Positions 18,954 to 31,300 of a stretch of 64,000 bases of DNA are shown piece by piece (the stretch's first letter is position 1; each line of letters starts with the position of its first letter). The notes beneath the pieces are model-generated. The model saw nothing but the letters and a program-made list of their open reading frames with translations, was not told the origin of the DNA and made no database searches. This DNA is from Caenorhabditis remanei. Taxonomy: Eukaryota; Nematoda; Chromadorea; Rhabditida; Rhabditidae. The DNA lies in the NCBI RefSeq assembly GCF_010183535.1, contig NW_026526045.1:20646-84645 (forward strand), in the 5' to 3' direction. The position numbers and the translations under genes were made by a program.

Positions 18954-21900
18954 TCGCCTGTCAACTCTCTTGCCAATTTCCATCTCCTCTAACTTCTCAC
19001 TCTAATTTTTTTTTACCACTTCCTTCTTCCGATGTTTCCAACCTTTCTTCCTCTTCTCCGGCTAGCCTCATTGAACAGTCTGACATACGAATCGACATAG
19101 TGCTCTCCAGTGTGTAAGTATCGATACGACTTTCTCGATACTAGCCCATTTCGAGAAATTATCGATAAATTTCCCGGGAAAAATTTCTCGAAACTTTCTC
19201 GAAACTTTCTCGATATTTCTCGAAAGTATCGATACTTTCTCGAGAAATTTTGAGTGATTTCTCGATACTTTCTCGATACTTTCGAGACGTCTCGATACTT
19301 TTCCCGGGAAATTGTGCTTTGTCAACAGTGTCATTTTTCTTTAATGTGTTTCGCAACCGGACGTTTCGAAACCGGTCATTTCGCAACCGGACGTTTCGAA
19401 ACCGGTCATTTCGCAACCGGACGTTTAGAAACCGGTCATTTCGCAACCGGACATTTCGAAACCGGTCATTTCGCAACCGGACATTTCGAAACCGGTCATT
19501 TCGCAACCGGACGTTTTGAAACCGGTCATTTCGCAACCGGACGTTTCGCAACCGGACGTTTCGAAACCGGACATTATGAAACGTCCGGTTGCGAAATGAC
19601 CGGTTTCGAAACGTCCGGTTGCGAAATGACCGGTTTCGAAACGTCCGGTTGCGAAATGACCGGTTTCGAAATGTCCGGTTGCGAAATGACCGGTTTCTAA
19701 ACATTCAGTTTCAAAACACACTGCAGACTGTTTGATTTATCGGGAAATTATCGAAACTCTGGGTCTCGATACCATCAATTTTCGAGAAAAGTATCGAGAA
19801 AGTATCGATACTTTTGTGATCAAAAAAGTCTCGATACTTTCTCGAGAAACGTCTCGATAAATTTCTCGAGAAAGTATCGGGAAAGTATCGATAAAATTTA
19901 TCGGGAAATTTCTCGATACTTTTTCGAGAAATTTCTCGAGAAATTTCTCGGGAAATTTCTCGAAGCGGTCTCGAAACCACACACTGGTGCTCTCTAACGT
20001 ACGCAGCGTCGCCAGCCTTTCCAAAATTTCCTTAATTATTGATTTCTTTCGATCTTCTGAACACCACCTTCTAATACTTACTGAAACCTTTCTTGATCAA
20101 CCAGTGCCTTCATCTCTTTTCTCTTCTCATGATATAAACATCACAAGGTTTGATCGAGATCCCGCCGTCCATCATAAATCTAGAGGGGGTGGAGTCGCCA
20201 TACTCTCCAAAACCATCTTTACCGTATCACCAATAGAAATCAATAATTCTTTCCACTACCCCCTCCACAAATCCGAAATACTAGCTTGCATGATTGCTCC
20301 TTCTGACTCTTTTTCTGACAAATTTGCTCCTTTTACCCTCTGCACTGTCTACAGACCTCCAGACCTTCATGTCTCTGAATTTGAAGCTCTCATGAATCAT
20401 CTCAACGTAGTTCTCCCCCTTGATTCTTGTCTCCTCATGGGAGACATCAATTTTCCCGAAATCTCCTGGGGACTTAACCGTCCTTCTCTCCATAAGTTCC
20501 AAAGCTTCTTGAATTCGCGTGGGCTCACCCAACACATCACTTTTCCCACTAGACTCGGTACGACATCCTCGAATATCCAGGACCTCATCATCTCTTCTGA
20601 CGACGTTCCTATCTACAAACTTGAAAGAATCCCACCTCTCCTGAATTCCGATCATCTATCTATCCACTGTGTTTTCAGCCCGCCTTATGTTAATACTATC
20701 AGCACCCTCCAAGCGCATAAACCCTCCAACCGCCTAAATTACCGAAAATGTAACTTTAGTGCTTTAAACGCAGCGCTTGCCTCTACCGACTGGGACATAG
20801 TTTTTAGTACCCTCCCATCCCCCTCTGATAAGTACGCTAAATTCATCTCTATTCTTTCTAGTTTAATTCTATCCCACACTCCCACTATACCTCCCACCAA
20901 ACACCGTGGTCCATCCAATCTTGCCAGACAGCTCAAGCGTGTTCGCTTCTCCTACTCAAAAGCCCTTAAGTCACCCACTCCCGCGCCCGATTTAATGCGT
21001 AAATTTCAAACTCGCATAAAGAAAATTCAGCATGACATCAAAAAACAATTATTCCGCCGGGAAAAACATATATTATCCACCGTCCACAGTAGATCAGCGC
21101 TTGCTTTAATCAATAAACGGCTCAAATGTAGGTCTACAATTCCCCATCTATCCATTGGCTCAGACCTTATTACTTCAGATTCCTCTAAAGCATCCATATT
21201 TGCTGCCGAATTCCTCTCCAACTACAACACTAGCACCCACTCTCCACCTACCTTGGTTCCCAATAACCCCTCTTCTCCCGCCCACCCTCAGTCTTCCAGA
21301 GACACTTTTTCCCCTTGGGTAATCGAGCAAGTCATCTCCAAAATTCCCCCAAAATGTGGGTTCTCCCTTCACCTAACCAATTATTTCATAATCAAAAACT
21401 GCGCCACCAGCCTTGCCCTACCTCTCTCCATCATTTATTCTGAATCCCTCGAGTCCTCTGTTGTCCCCAGCGCTTGGAAACATGGGACTATTATCCCAGT
21501 TTTCAAAAAAGGGAACCCCTCATCCCCGCAAAACTATCGTCCCATCACGCTCACCGATCCATTCGCCCGCATTTTTGAAAGAATACTTTGCCGTCAAATT
21601 AGAACGGACCTAGGTCACAGATTCTCCATCCACCAGCACGGATTTCTTGCCCGCCGTTCCTGCCCTAGTTCCCTGGTCTACTCTACCGCAAACTATAGAA
21701 GAATCCTGAAAACTCATCATTCTCTAGACGTTGTCTTCTTTGACTTCAAGAAAGCATTTGATAAGGTAGATCACATTATTTTGCTCAAAAAACTTGCAAA
21801 CTTTGGTCTGTCAAACCCTCACATCTCCTGGTTCGAAGCTTTCCTCAAAGAACGCACCTTCTCAGTAATGGTTAACGGATCCCTAGACAATAAAATTTCT

Positions 21901-22788
21901 CCTATTCCTTCGGGTGTTCCGCAAGGAACTGTATCAGGTCCCCTATTATTCTTAATCTACATAAACGACCTACTCCTGAAACTCCCACCAAACATTCATT
22001 TTGCCGCTTTTGCTGATGATATCAAATTGTATTCCCATGACCCAGTTCTCCTCCAACACGGTATAAACCTAGTATCCAAATGGGCCTCCGCCAACGCTTT
22101 GCCGTTAGCTCACACTAAAACCTCTCTTCTTAGGCTAGGTCCCGAAAACTCTCGTCACCCATTTCATGTAGACTCCATCCCCATCTCCGAATCTACAGTA
22201 GTACGGGATTTGGGTCTATTAACCGACTCTAATCTCAAATTCGACCTTCACATTTCCAAATTATCCTCGCTAGCTTTACTCCGCTGTAATCAACTGCTGA
22301 AAGCCTTCAAGTCTAGATCTCTATCACTCTACAGACATCTTTTCAACACCTATGTTCTTCCCTTGCTTGAATATTGCTCTGTTGTTTACTCTCCTTCACC
22401 TTCTAGCGTTCTGTCTCAAAAACTGGAAAAACCACTCAGATTATTCACTAGAAAAGTTCTACAACGATGCAACATCCCTTATTCTTCATATCTCGACCGT
22501 CTCGAAATTCTCGACATTTACTCAGTCCGCCATCGCAGACTTAAATCTCAACTAATCTTACTTTATAAATTTATATGCGGCGCAGCGTACTTACCAAATA
22601 TCCAGTCGTATGTCAGACTGTCCAATTCGGCTAGACGACCCATGACTTTAATTTGTGTTAGGCCTGATATTAAGGATTTTTTCTCTAATTCAATCCCCCT
22701 ATGGAATTCTGTCACATGTAATACCCATAAGTTCTTTTCTCCCGGTGAATTTGTCTCCCTTCTCAATCATTCAATTATTAGACTATGA
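18923..22788 (+). pseudogene. LINE ORF2, right copy, disrupted by a hAT-like element
   Basis: The frame opens at 18923 within the end of ORF1 and is cut at 19107 by an 879-bp insertion, resuming at 19987 to the stop at 22788. Endonuclease and RT motifs are present (GVPQGTVSGPLLF, FADDIKLYS). Changes from the left copy include GDFNF to GDINF, NILDLI to NIQDLI, LANY to LTNY and KFLSPG to KFFSPG. Two of these lie in endonuclease core motifs. The insertion falls just before the LSNVRS endonuclease start. Only an internal start could make protein, and it would lack the extreme N-terminus. Confidence 0.88.
19108..19986. mobile_element. hAT-like foldback MITE with internal tandem repeats
   Basis: 879-bp insertion in LINE ORF2. 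It is flanked by an 8-bp target duplication GTGCTCTC (19100-19107 and 19987-19994), confirmed by the uninterrupted left LINE copy. Ends are CAGTGTGT... and ...ACACACTG. An 8-bp duplication with CAGTG-type ends is characteristic of the hAT superfamily. The whole element is palindromic about ~19567. Outer arms are rich in TCTCGATACTTTCTCGA phrases. Inner arms hold several ~30-bp units pairing TTTCGCAACCGGACG with TTTCGAAACCGGTCA. The open frames across it are repeat artefacts. Non-autonomous. Confidence 0.88.
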
Positions 22789-23031
22789 TCTCCCCCTGTG
22801 AATTCGCTCTTTACCTTGCCCCCTCTCCCCTTCTCGCTTATTTCATTCATATCTTCTCTCCTCATATCAATTGATTCTCGTTCCCCCATTTTTTTCCCCC
22901 ATACTTCCTGACTTAATTATCTTGCTTTCCACGTATTTCCCCTCCTACCAGGTCTTTAGCCTCGTGAGGGGCTTGATCCGGTCTCCTGTATATTTTAATG
23001 ATTTATATCCCAGTCAATAAATTAAATTAAA
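22789..23031 (+). other. LINE 3' UTR
   Basis: Pyrimidine-rich sequence after the ORF2 stop, with a possible hairpin-forming GCCTCGTGAGGGGC segment near 22960 and a terminal AATAAATTAAATTAA. The left copies retain only about the first 75 bases of it. Confidence 0.7.
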
Positions 23032-26000
23032 ATGTCCGACAGACATTTTCGAGTACTTCAAAAAATGTATTCAGAAAATGTCCGACAGACATTTTCGAGT
23101 ACTTCAAAAAATGTATTCAGAAAATGTCCGACAGACATTTTCGAATACTTCAAAAAATGTATTCAGAAAATGTCCGACAGACATTTTCGAATACTTCAAA
23201 AAATGTATTCAGAAAATGTCCGACAGACATTTTCGAGTACTTCAAAAAATGTATTCAGAAAATGTCCGACAGACATTTTCGAATACTTCAAAAAATGTAT
23301 TCAGAAAATGTCCGACAGACATTTTCGAGCACTTCAAAAAATGTATTCAGAAAATGTCCGACAGACATTTTCGAATACTTCAAAAAATGTATTCAGAAAA
23401 TGTCCGACAGACATTTTCGAGCACTTCAAAAAATGTATTCAGAAAATGTCCGACAGACATTTTCGAGTACTTCAAAAAATGTATTCAGAAAATGTCCGAC
23501 AGACATTTTCGAATACTTCAAAAAATGTATTCAGAAAATGTCCGACAGACATTTTCGAGTACTTCAAAAAATGTATTCAGAAAATGTCCGACAGACATTT
23601 TCGAGTACTTCAAAAAATGTATTCAGAAAATGTCCGACAGACATTTTCGAGTACTTCAAAAAATGTATTCAGAAAATGTCCGACAGACATTTTCGAGTAC
23701 TTCAAAAAATGTATTCAGAAAATGTCCGACAGACATTTTCGAATACTTCAAAAAATGTATTCAGAAAATGTCCGACAGACATTTTCGAGTACTTCAAAAA
23801 ATGTATTCAGAAAATGTCCGACAGACATTTTCGAGTACTTCAAAAAATGTATTCAGAAAATGTCCGACAGACATTTTCGAATACTTCGGAACATGTATTC
23901 AGAAAATGTCCGACAGACATTTTCGAGTACTTCAAAAAATGTATTCAGAAAATGTCCGACAGACATTTTCGAGTACTTCGGAACATGTATTCAGAAAATG
24001 TCCGACAGACATTTTCGAATACTTCGGAACATGTATTCAGAAAATGTCCGACAGACATTTTCGAGTACTTCGGAACATGTATTCAGAAAATGTCCGACAG
24101 ACATTTTCGAATACTTCGGAACATGTATTCAGAAAATGTCCGACAGACATTTTCGAATACTTCGGAACATGTATTCAGAAAATGTCCGACAGACATTTTC
24201 GAGTACTTCGGAACATGTATTCAGAAAATGTCCGACAGACATTTTCGAGTACTTCGGAACATGTATTCAGAAAATGTCCGACAGACATTTTCGAATACTT
24301 CGGAACATGTATTCAGAAAATGTCCGACAGACATTTTCGAGTACTTCGGAACATGTATTCAGAAAATGTCCGACAGACATTTTCGAGCACTTCAAAAAAT
24401 GTATTCAGAAAATGTCCGACAGACATTTTCGAGTACTTCAAAAAATGTATTCAGAAAATGTCCGACAGACATTTTCGAGTACTTCGGAACATGTATTCAG
24501 AAAATGTCCGACAGACATTTTCGAGCACTTCAAAAAATGTATTCAGAAAATGTCCGACAGACATTTTCGAATACTTCAAAAAATGTATTCAGAAAATGTC
24601 CGACAGACATTTTCGAGTACTTCAAAAAATGTATTCAGAAAATGTCCGACAGACATTTTCGAGTACTTCAAAAAATGTATTCAGAAAATGTCCGACAGAC
24701 ATTTTCGAATACTTCGGAACATGTATTCAGAAAATGTCCGACAGACATTTTCGAATACTTCGGAACATGTATTCAGAAAATGTCCGACAGACATTTTCGA
24801 GTACTTCAAAAAATGTATTCAGAAAATGTCCGACAGACATTTTCGAGTACTTCGGAACATGTATTCAGAAAATGTCCGACAGACATTTTCGAATACTTCG
24901 GAACATGTATTCAGAAAATGTCCGACAGACATTTTCGAGTACTTCGGAACATGTATTCAGAAAATGTCCGACAGACATTTTCGAGTACTTCGGAACATGT
25001 ATTCAGAAAATGTCCGACAGACATTTTCGAATACTTCGGAACATGTATTCAGAAAATGTCCGACAGACATTTTCGAATACTTCGGAACATGTATTCAGAA
25101 AATGTCCGACAGACATTTTCGAGTACTTCGGAACATGTATTCAGAAAATGTCCGACAGACATTTTCGAGTACTTCAAAAAATGTATTCAGAAAATGTCCG
25201 GCAGACATTTTCGAATACTTCGGAACATGTATTCAGAAAATGTCCGACAGACATTTTCGAATACTTCGGAACATGTATTCAGAAAATGTCCGACAGACAT
25301 TTTCGAGTACTTCGGAACATCTATTCAGAAAATGTCCGACAGACATTTTCGAGTACTTCAAAAAATGTATTCAGAAAATGTCCGACAGACATTTTCGAAT
25401 ACTTCGGAACATGTATTCAGAAAATGTCCGACAGACATTTTCGAGTACTTCGGAACATGTATTCAGAAAATGTCCGACAGACATTTTCGAGTACTTCAAA
25501 AAATGTATTCAGAAAATGTCCGACAGACATTTTCGAATACTTCGGAACATGTATTCAGAAAATGTCCGACAGACATTTTCGAGTACTTCGGAACATGTAT
25601 TCAGAAAATGTCCGACAGACATTTTCGAGTACTTCGGAACATGTATTCAGAAAATGTCCGACAGACATTTTCGAATACTTCGGAACATGTATTCAGAAAA
25701 TGTCCGACAGACATTTTCGAGTACTTCGGAACATGTATTCAGAAAATGTCCGACAGACATTTTCGAATACTTCGGAACATGTATTCAGAAAATGTCCGAC
25801 AGACATTTTCGAATACTTCGGAACATGTATTCAGAAAATGTCCGACAGACATTTTCGAGTACTTCGGAACATGTATTCAGAAAATGTCCGACAGACATTT
25901 TCGAATACTTCGGAACATGTATTCAGAAAATGTCCGACAGACATTTTCGAGTACTTCAAAAAATGTATTCAGAAAATGTCCGACAGACATTTTCGAGTAC

Positions 26001-26487
26001 TTCAAAAAATGTATTCAGAAAATGTCCGACAGACATTTTCGAATACTTCGGAACATGTATTCAGAAAATGTCCGACAGACATTTTCGAGTACTTCGGAAC
26101 ATGTATTCAGAAAATGTCCGACAGACATTTTCGAGTACTTCAAAAAATGTATTCAGAAAATGTCCGACAGACATTTTCGAGTACTTCGGAACATGTATTC
26201 AGAAAATGTCCGACAGACATTTTCGAATACTTCGGAACATGTATTCAGAAAATGTCCGACAGACATTTTCGAATACTTCGGAACATGTATTCAGAAAATG
26301 TCCGACAGACATTTTCGAGTACTTCGGAACATGTATTCAGAAAATGTCCGACAGACATTTTCGAGTACTTCGGAACATGTATTCAGAAAATGTCCGACAG
26401 ACATTTTCGAATACTTCGGAACATGTATTCAGAAAATGTCCGACAGACATTTTCGAGTACTTCGGAACATGTATTCAGAAAATGTCA
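23032..26487 (+). repeat. 46-bp satellite array, about 75 units, indel-free
   Basis: Strict 46-bp periodicity with only substitutions. Units read AATGTCCGACAGACATTTTC, then GAATAC or GAGTAC, then either TTCAAAAAATGTATTCAG or TTCGGAACATGTATTCAG. The first ~850 bp are mostly the AAAAAA variant; the rest is dominated by the GGAACA variant. Because 46 is not a multiple of three and no frame has a stop, three overlapping frames of 1127-1178 codons appear; none is likely to be a gene. The array ends at AGAAAATGTC, where a different 180-bp repeat begins. Confidence 0.97.
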
Positions 26488-27467
26488 GCAAATTTTATGC
26501 TTTGTAAGATTCTTTTTAGTTTGTTTCATTATCTTTCAAACCAAAAAAGTTATAAATGATATTCTCGTTTTAGACCCAAATCTATCCGAAAGTTGCCTTT
26601 CGACGTTCTGTTGACTCTATATAATTTGTATCGAACGATATTGTAAGGAGTTACCCAGTATTTTGTAGCAAATTTTATGCTCTGTAAGATTCTTTTCAGT
26701 TTGTTTCATTATCTTTCAAACCAAAAAAGTTATAAATGATATTCTCGTTTTAGACCCAAATCTATCCGAAAGTTGCCTTTCGACGTTCTGTTGACTCTAT
26801 ATAATTTGTATCGAACGAGATTGTAAGGAGTTACCCAGTATTTTGTAGCAAATTTTATGTTCTGTAAGATTCTTTTTAGTTTGTTTCATTATCTTTCAAA
26901 CCAAAAAAGTTATAAATGATATTCTCGTTTTAGACCCAAATCTATCCGAAAGTTGCCTTTCGACGTTCTGTTGACTCTATATAATTTGTATCGAACGATA
27001 TTGTAAGGAGTTACCCAGTATTTTGTAGCAATTTTCATGTTTTGTAAGATTCTTTTTAGTTTGTTTCATTATCTTTTAAACCAAAAAAGATATAAAGGAT
27101 ATTCTCGTTTTTGACCCAAATCTATCCGAAAGTTGCCTTTCGACGTTCTGTTGACTAGATATAATTTGTATCGAACGATATTGTAATGAGTTTTCCAGTA
27201 TTTTGTAGCAAATTTTATGTTTTGTAAGATTCTTTTTAGTTCGTTTCATTATCTTTTTAACCAAAAAAGATATAAAGGATATTCTCGTTTTTGACCCAAA
27301 TCTATCCGAAAGTTGTCTTTCGACGTTCTGTTGACTGTATATGATTTGTATCGAACGATATTTGAATGAGTTTTCCATTATTTTGTAGCAAATTTTATGT
27401 TTTGTAAGATTCTTTTTAGTTCGTTTCATTATCTTTTAAACCAAAAAAGATATAAAGGATATTCTCG
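26488..27467 (+). repeat. 180-bp satellite, about 5.4 copies
   Basis: Copies start at 26488, 26668, 26848, 27028, 27208 and 27388 (last one partial). Each begins GCAAATTTTATG and contains GTTTGTTTCATTATCTTT, CGAAAGTTGCCTTTCGACG and TTGTATCGAACGA. The first three copies are nearly identical and the later ones progressively more divergent, so the array seems to have grown at the 46-bp satellite side. It is cut off at GATATTCTCG next to the BEL element. Confidence 0.93.
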
Positions 27468-27474
27468 CAAACTA

Positions 27475-28305
27475 GCGTTGCAACTAGCAAGTAAAGTATA
27501 TATCCCTTACTAATTACAAATCAGGTATGGTAGATTACTAGTGAGAGAGAGTAAGAGAGACGAGAGTAATATAGACGAAAGGAACACAAGGAGAGACCGA
27601 ACGGAAGGTAAACGAGAAGGAGACGAGGAGGACATACCGAGGAGTCGACGAAGACAGAATAGAGAGGATAATGTAGAATAAATTGGAATAAAAGATGTAT
27701 ATTTTGAATGCCTAAACTGTAAGAGAAGAAGTGTAAACAACGGAAGGAATCTGAAATGAGAGAACAAGAGATTGGGTGTATTAAAGATTTATTATGTTTA
27801 ATCAATAAGACTATAATGAAGTCCTTTGAATATAGGTGAAATTCTAAGTGAAATAGGGGGAACTTAAATGCCATCGTTTTTGACGGACTTTGTGAGCTTT
27901 TCTAGTTGAGCGAGGGACGAAAATGGTGTAAATCATATTGAGGAGACGAGGGAAAACTAAAAAAGGGTGAAGAAAAGGTTAAAAAAAAGGGGACAAAGCA
28001 TTGGTAAAGAAAAACGCTGCAAAAACGTCCACCGCCCGTCTTCGAAACTCCCTCCGGCCGCACAGCGAGAGAGAGGAGACGCCAGAGAAAACGATGTCTC
28101 AACGGGGCGCGAATGCAGTCGACCAGTCGAGAGGGAAACAGCAGAAGGCGAATCCGGGGAAAGCTACGACGGGGAATCTGAAAAGGGGGGTTTAAAAGGG
28201 GAGAGCTTTTGCTCTGTGAATGGTATTGGTCTGATATATATTCATTACTGTGTTTGGGTTACTTCTGTTACTAAACGACTTGTGGAATCAATGGATTCCA
28301 CAACA
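27475..28305 (-). repeat. BEL 3' LTR (left copy)
   Basis: The right boundary is exact at ...GGATTCCACAACA (28305) next to the polypurine tract. The segment 27787-28305 is about 98% identical to 33222-33737. The rest down to about 27475 is clearly related to 32901-33221 but strongly diverged, so the left boundary is approximate. A minus-strand AATAAA lies at 27788-27793 and a TTTTAAA box at 28191-28197. Confidence 0.8.
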
Positions 28306-28315
28306 CTCCCCCCCC
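28306..28315 (-). promoter_or_regulatory. BEL polypurine tract
   Basis: On the minus strand GGGGGGGGAG is immediately followed by the LTR start TGTTGTGG. This is the expected primer for plus-strand DNA synthesis. Confidence 0.8.
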
Positions 28316-28338
28316 GGGCGAAATTCCGAGGAAGGTAC

Positions 28339-31300
28339 TTAGTCGGAACTCAAGTCATTGCCGTAGTTCTTCAGTCCTTCCTTTGCTTTTCTTGAAGGCA
28401 TGATTCGAGTGGGTTTGGACTGTGCGGAAATTGCCGACTTGACGGCTGGGTCTTGTGGAGTCTTGGGGGTGGTGTGTTCTGCGTGAATGTCTGTGTCGTC
28501 CTCGATTTCTAATGGAATCAGCTGGTTGACAGCTCTTTCTTTGCTGGATCCATTTACAGACACCGTGACTGATCGAATATTGGGGTGTTCGCCTTTTACG
28601 GCTGTAATTCGACCGAGAGGCCATCTGTGTCTTGGGATGAGTTCTTCGTTTATGAGAACGAGTTGCCCAACCTTTGGCGGGGTGATACTGTATCTGTTCG
28701 TTTTCTTCGCATTTTCACGAAGAAGTAGAAGATAAGATGATGACCAGATGTTCCATAACTTGTTCAGAGTCTCGTCTAGTTTCATCAGGTGTTGACGGGT
28801 TTCAGATTCTGTGGTGGATATGGTTGGATTATAGCTTGGATCTCCGGCATTATTATCGGTGTCATTTGGAACGTCGATGAGAACGGATGGGAGTAGAAAG
28901 TCGATCGGACGTAGAACAGGGACGTCGTCTTTATCAGACGGATTCCTGATGAGTGGACGTGAGTTAATGACTCCTTCGACTCTTTTCAGCGTGTAGTGGA
29001 GTTCTGGGAATGTGTAGGTGAGTTTTCCCAGTACTTTTCTGAATTGGCTTTTTGCGATTCCCACTACTCGTTCATAGATTCCACCCATCCAGGGTGCGAG
29101 GGGTGTGATGTGTTTGAAGTTGATGTCGTGTTGAGCTAAGAAACAGATCATGTTTGGATCCGCTGAGTAGTCTCGCATATCTTTCTCGAGAATAGATTGG
29201 CCGAGTTTGAATGTTTGAGCGTTATCTGAATAGAGATAACGCGGCACGCCTCGTTGGCCAAAAATGGCTTTGAGGGCTCCGATGTAGCTCTTAGTTGAGC
29301 TGTCAGCGCACAGTTCGAGGTGTGTGCATCTTGTTGTAAGGCATGTGTAGACGATAGCGTAGGCTTTCTCTTGTGTATCGAACTGTGACACTTTGTACCG
29401 TAATGGACCAAAGAAGTCGATTCCTACTTTAGAGAAGGGGGTGGATGGAACTGTTCTGTTGTTGTTGAGTGTAGTTGTGTATGGGTATTGAAAGGGAAGG
29501 CCTTTTACCTTTTTACAGGCTACACATTTGGAGATGATCGACCTTGCTAATCTTCCATCAGCTTTGATCCAGTATTTGGTTCTGATTGCCATTTGTAGAT
29601 ACTGAGTCGGTAGATGTGTATTCTGTACGTGGATTTCTTGAGCTAGTAGTGTAGCCAGTTTATGCTCAGAATGGATCAGGATGGGTTGGCTGGTTTCCAT
29701 AGGGATATTCGGTGAAGAGAAGTGTCTCTGGGTTCTCCATAAGCCATCTTTTGACTGGAAAGGTTTCAGGTTATCCTTGAATTTCCAGTTGTTGCTATCG
29801 GCTTCGTTATAATGTTCTTGGAAGATAGCTAGTCTTGCGATTAGTCGTCTTTGGACTTCTCTTTCCGTTTCATTCTCAATTTTATCGCATTCTTGGTATG
29901 CACTGAGGATTGGGTGGCTTGGCTTCCTGTTTTTTCCAGTTTTCGTGATGAATTTCAGGATGGCGTTTATGATATTTGTGAGGGAGTTGAGGGAGTTTGT
30001 GTACTCGTAAGGTACGAACGACTTGTAGTTGTTTGGTACTGTCTTGTTTTTTATTTTTTGACAGGATACCGAAAATACATCCACTTCTGCCATGACGAGA
30101 TTCTGGGTGAATGCTTCCTTCTTTTTTCGTCTGATGTTCTTGTTCTTTGGTGCTGGTTTCAGTTCTCTTTCAAAGAGATCTTCTTCGTCTGTCGAGTATT
30201 GTAATTCGCCTTCTAGCTGAGTGTTCCAGTTCTCTCTATTTTCTTTTAATAGTTCTGGTCCGTAGAACCACATTCGAGATTCTGTGAGTTCTGTTGAACT
30301 CATGCCTCGTGTGGCAAGATCTGCAGGATTCTGTTCGGATGCAACGTGATGAAAGGATACATCGATGTCAATTGCTCTAAGCTCTGCTTCGATCTTATGC
30401 ACGGAGGTTACTCTGTTATTCACCCATTGCTTTTTTTGTTCTTTTGTAAGAATCCATGATAGTGCGATCGTCGAGTCACTAAATACATCTAACCTTGTTG
30501 GTTTGTCTTCGTCTGTAAGCTCTTTGATGAGGCTCTGGGCGTGTCTCATTCCGATTTCCACAGCTAGCGTTTCTAGTCTTGGAATAGTCCATTCAGATCC
30601 ATTACTGGGTCTTACTTTTGATTTGGCTCCGATTAGATTGGATTCCACTGTTCCGTCCGCCATTTTGTATAGCAGGTATATTGCATTTCCGTACGTGTGA
30701 CTTGACGCATCGCAGAACACTGCCATTTCTGGTCTCTGATTTGGAGTATACTGGCTTCTGAGTTGTCTCGGAATTTCGATTGCTCTGTGTTTATATTGGT
30801 CTTTGACCTTTAGCCATTCTGTATAGAGTTTGTCGGATAGTTTTTCTTTCCAGTCAAGTCCGTCATTCCAGATGAGTTGTACAAATCGCTTAATTCGAAC
30901 TTGTAGTGGAGCGGTGTATCCCATGGGATCGTAGAGTTTGGCTAGAAAGGAAGCCACTTCTTTCTTTGTCATGTTCTTTTCTGGAGCCTCTGGAATGAGT
31001 ATTTTGATCGAGTCGATCTCTGTGTTCCAGACGTATCCCAAGAACTTGACCAAATGGGATTCGGCTCGGTCCGCTTCTGGGATTTGTTTCATAGTTGGTG
31101 GGTGATTAGTCGCTATCTCGCGCACGTACATTCCCATTTTTCTGAACTGTTCTTGTACAGCGAGAATTTTTGGGAGTATTTCTTCTGGCTCATTTGTTGT
31201 TACCATAATGTTATCGACGTACAGGTTTTGATGGATTTCCTTGCTGAGAACGGTGGCTGCTAGAAGCAGGTAATGCCGAATTGTAGCGGCCAAAAGAAAT

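Larger units (their letters stand above)
18017..23031 (+). mobile_element. CR1-like LINE, right copy, full 3' end, ORF2 split by insertion
   Basis: Plus-strand copy with about 125 bp of 5' UTR, complete ORF1 and ORF2 (interrupted by the element at 19108-19986), and a 243-bp 3' UTR ending in AATAAATTAAATTAA, which resembles the short AT microsatellite at CR1-type 3' ends. 46-bp satellite starts immediately after. Compared with the left copy the ORF2 product differs by only a few residues, so the copies are recent relatives or are kept alike by conversion. Confidence 0.93.

Noticed and set aside
19159..19721. Arg/Phe-rich or Gly/His-rich repeat protein (FRNRTFRNRSF)
   Set aside because: It is the translation of ~30-bp repeats inside a palindromic element and is open on both strands.
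20281..21372. Antisense frames inside LINE ORF2 (also 15588-16679)
   Set aside because: Shadows of the RT-endonuclease gene on the other strand, repeated in both LINE copies.
7905..26487. CRISPR-like array
   Set aside because: Units are directly contiguous with no unique spacers, in a eukaryotic setting with no cas genes.
8256..26487. Pure assembly palindrome artefact
   Set aside because: The arms differ in truncation points, an 879-bp insertion, a tandem duplication and several substitutions, so they are not mirror copies of one read. Read-level proof is still lacking.
23032..26614. Three overlapping plus-strand proteins of 1127-1178 residues
   Set aside because: Same satellite artefact: identical peptide phrases appear in all three frames.
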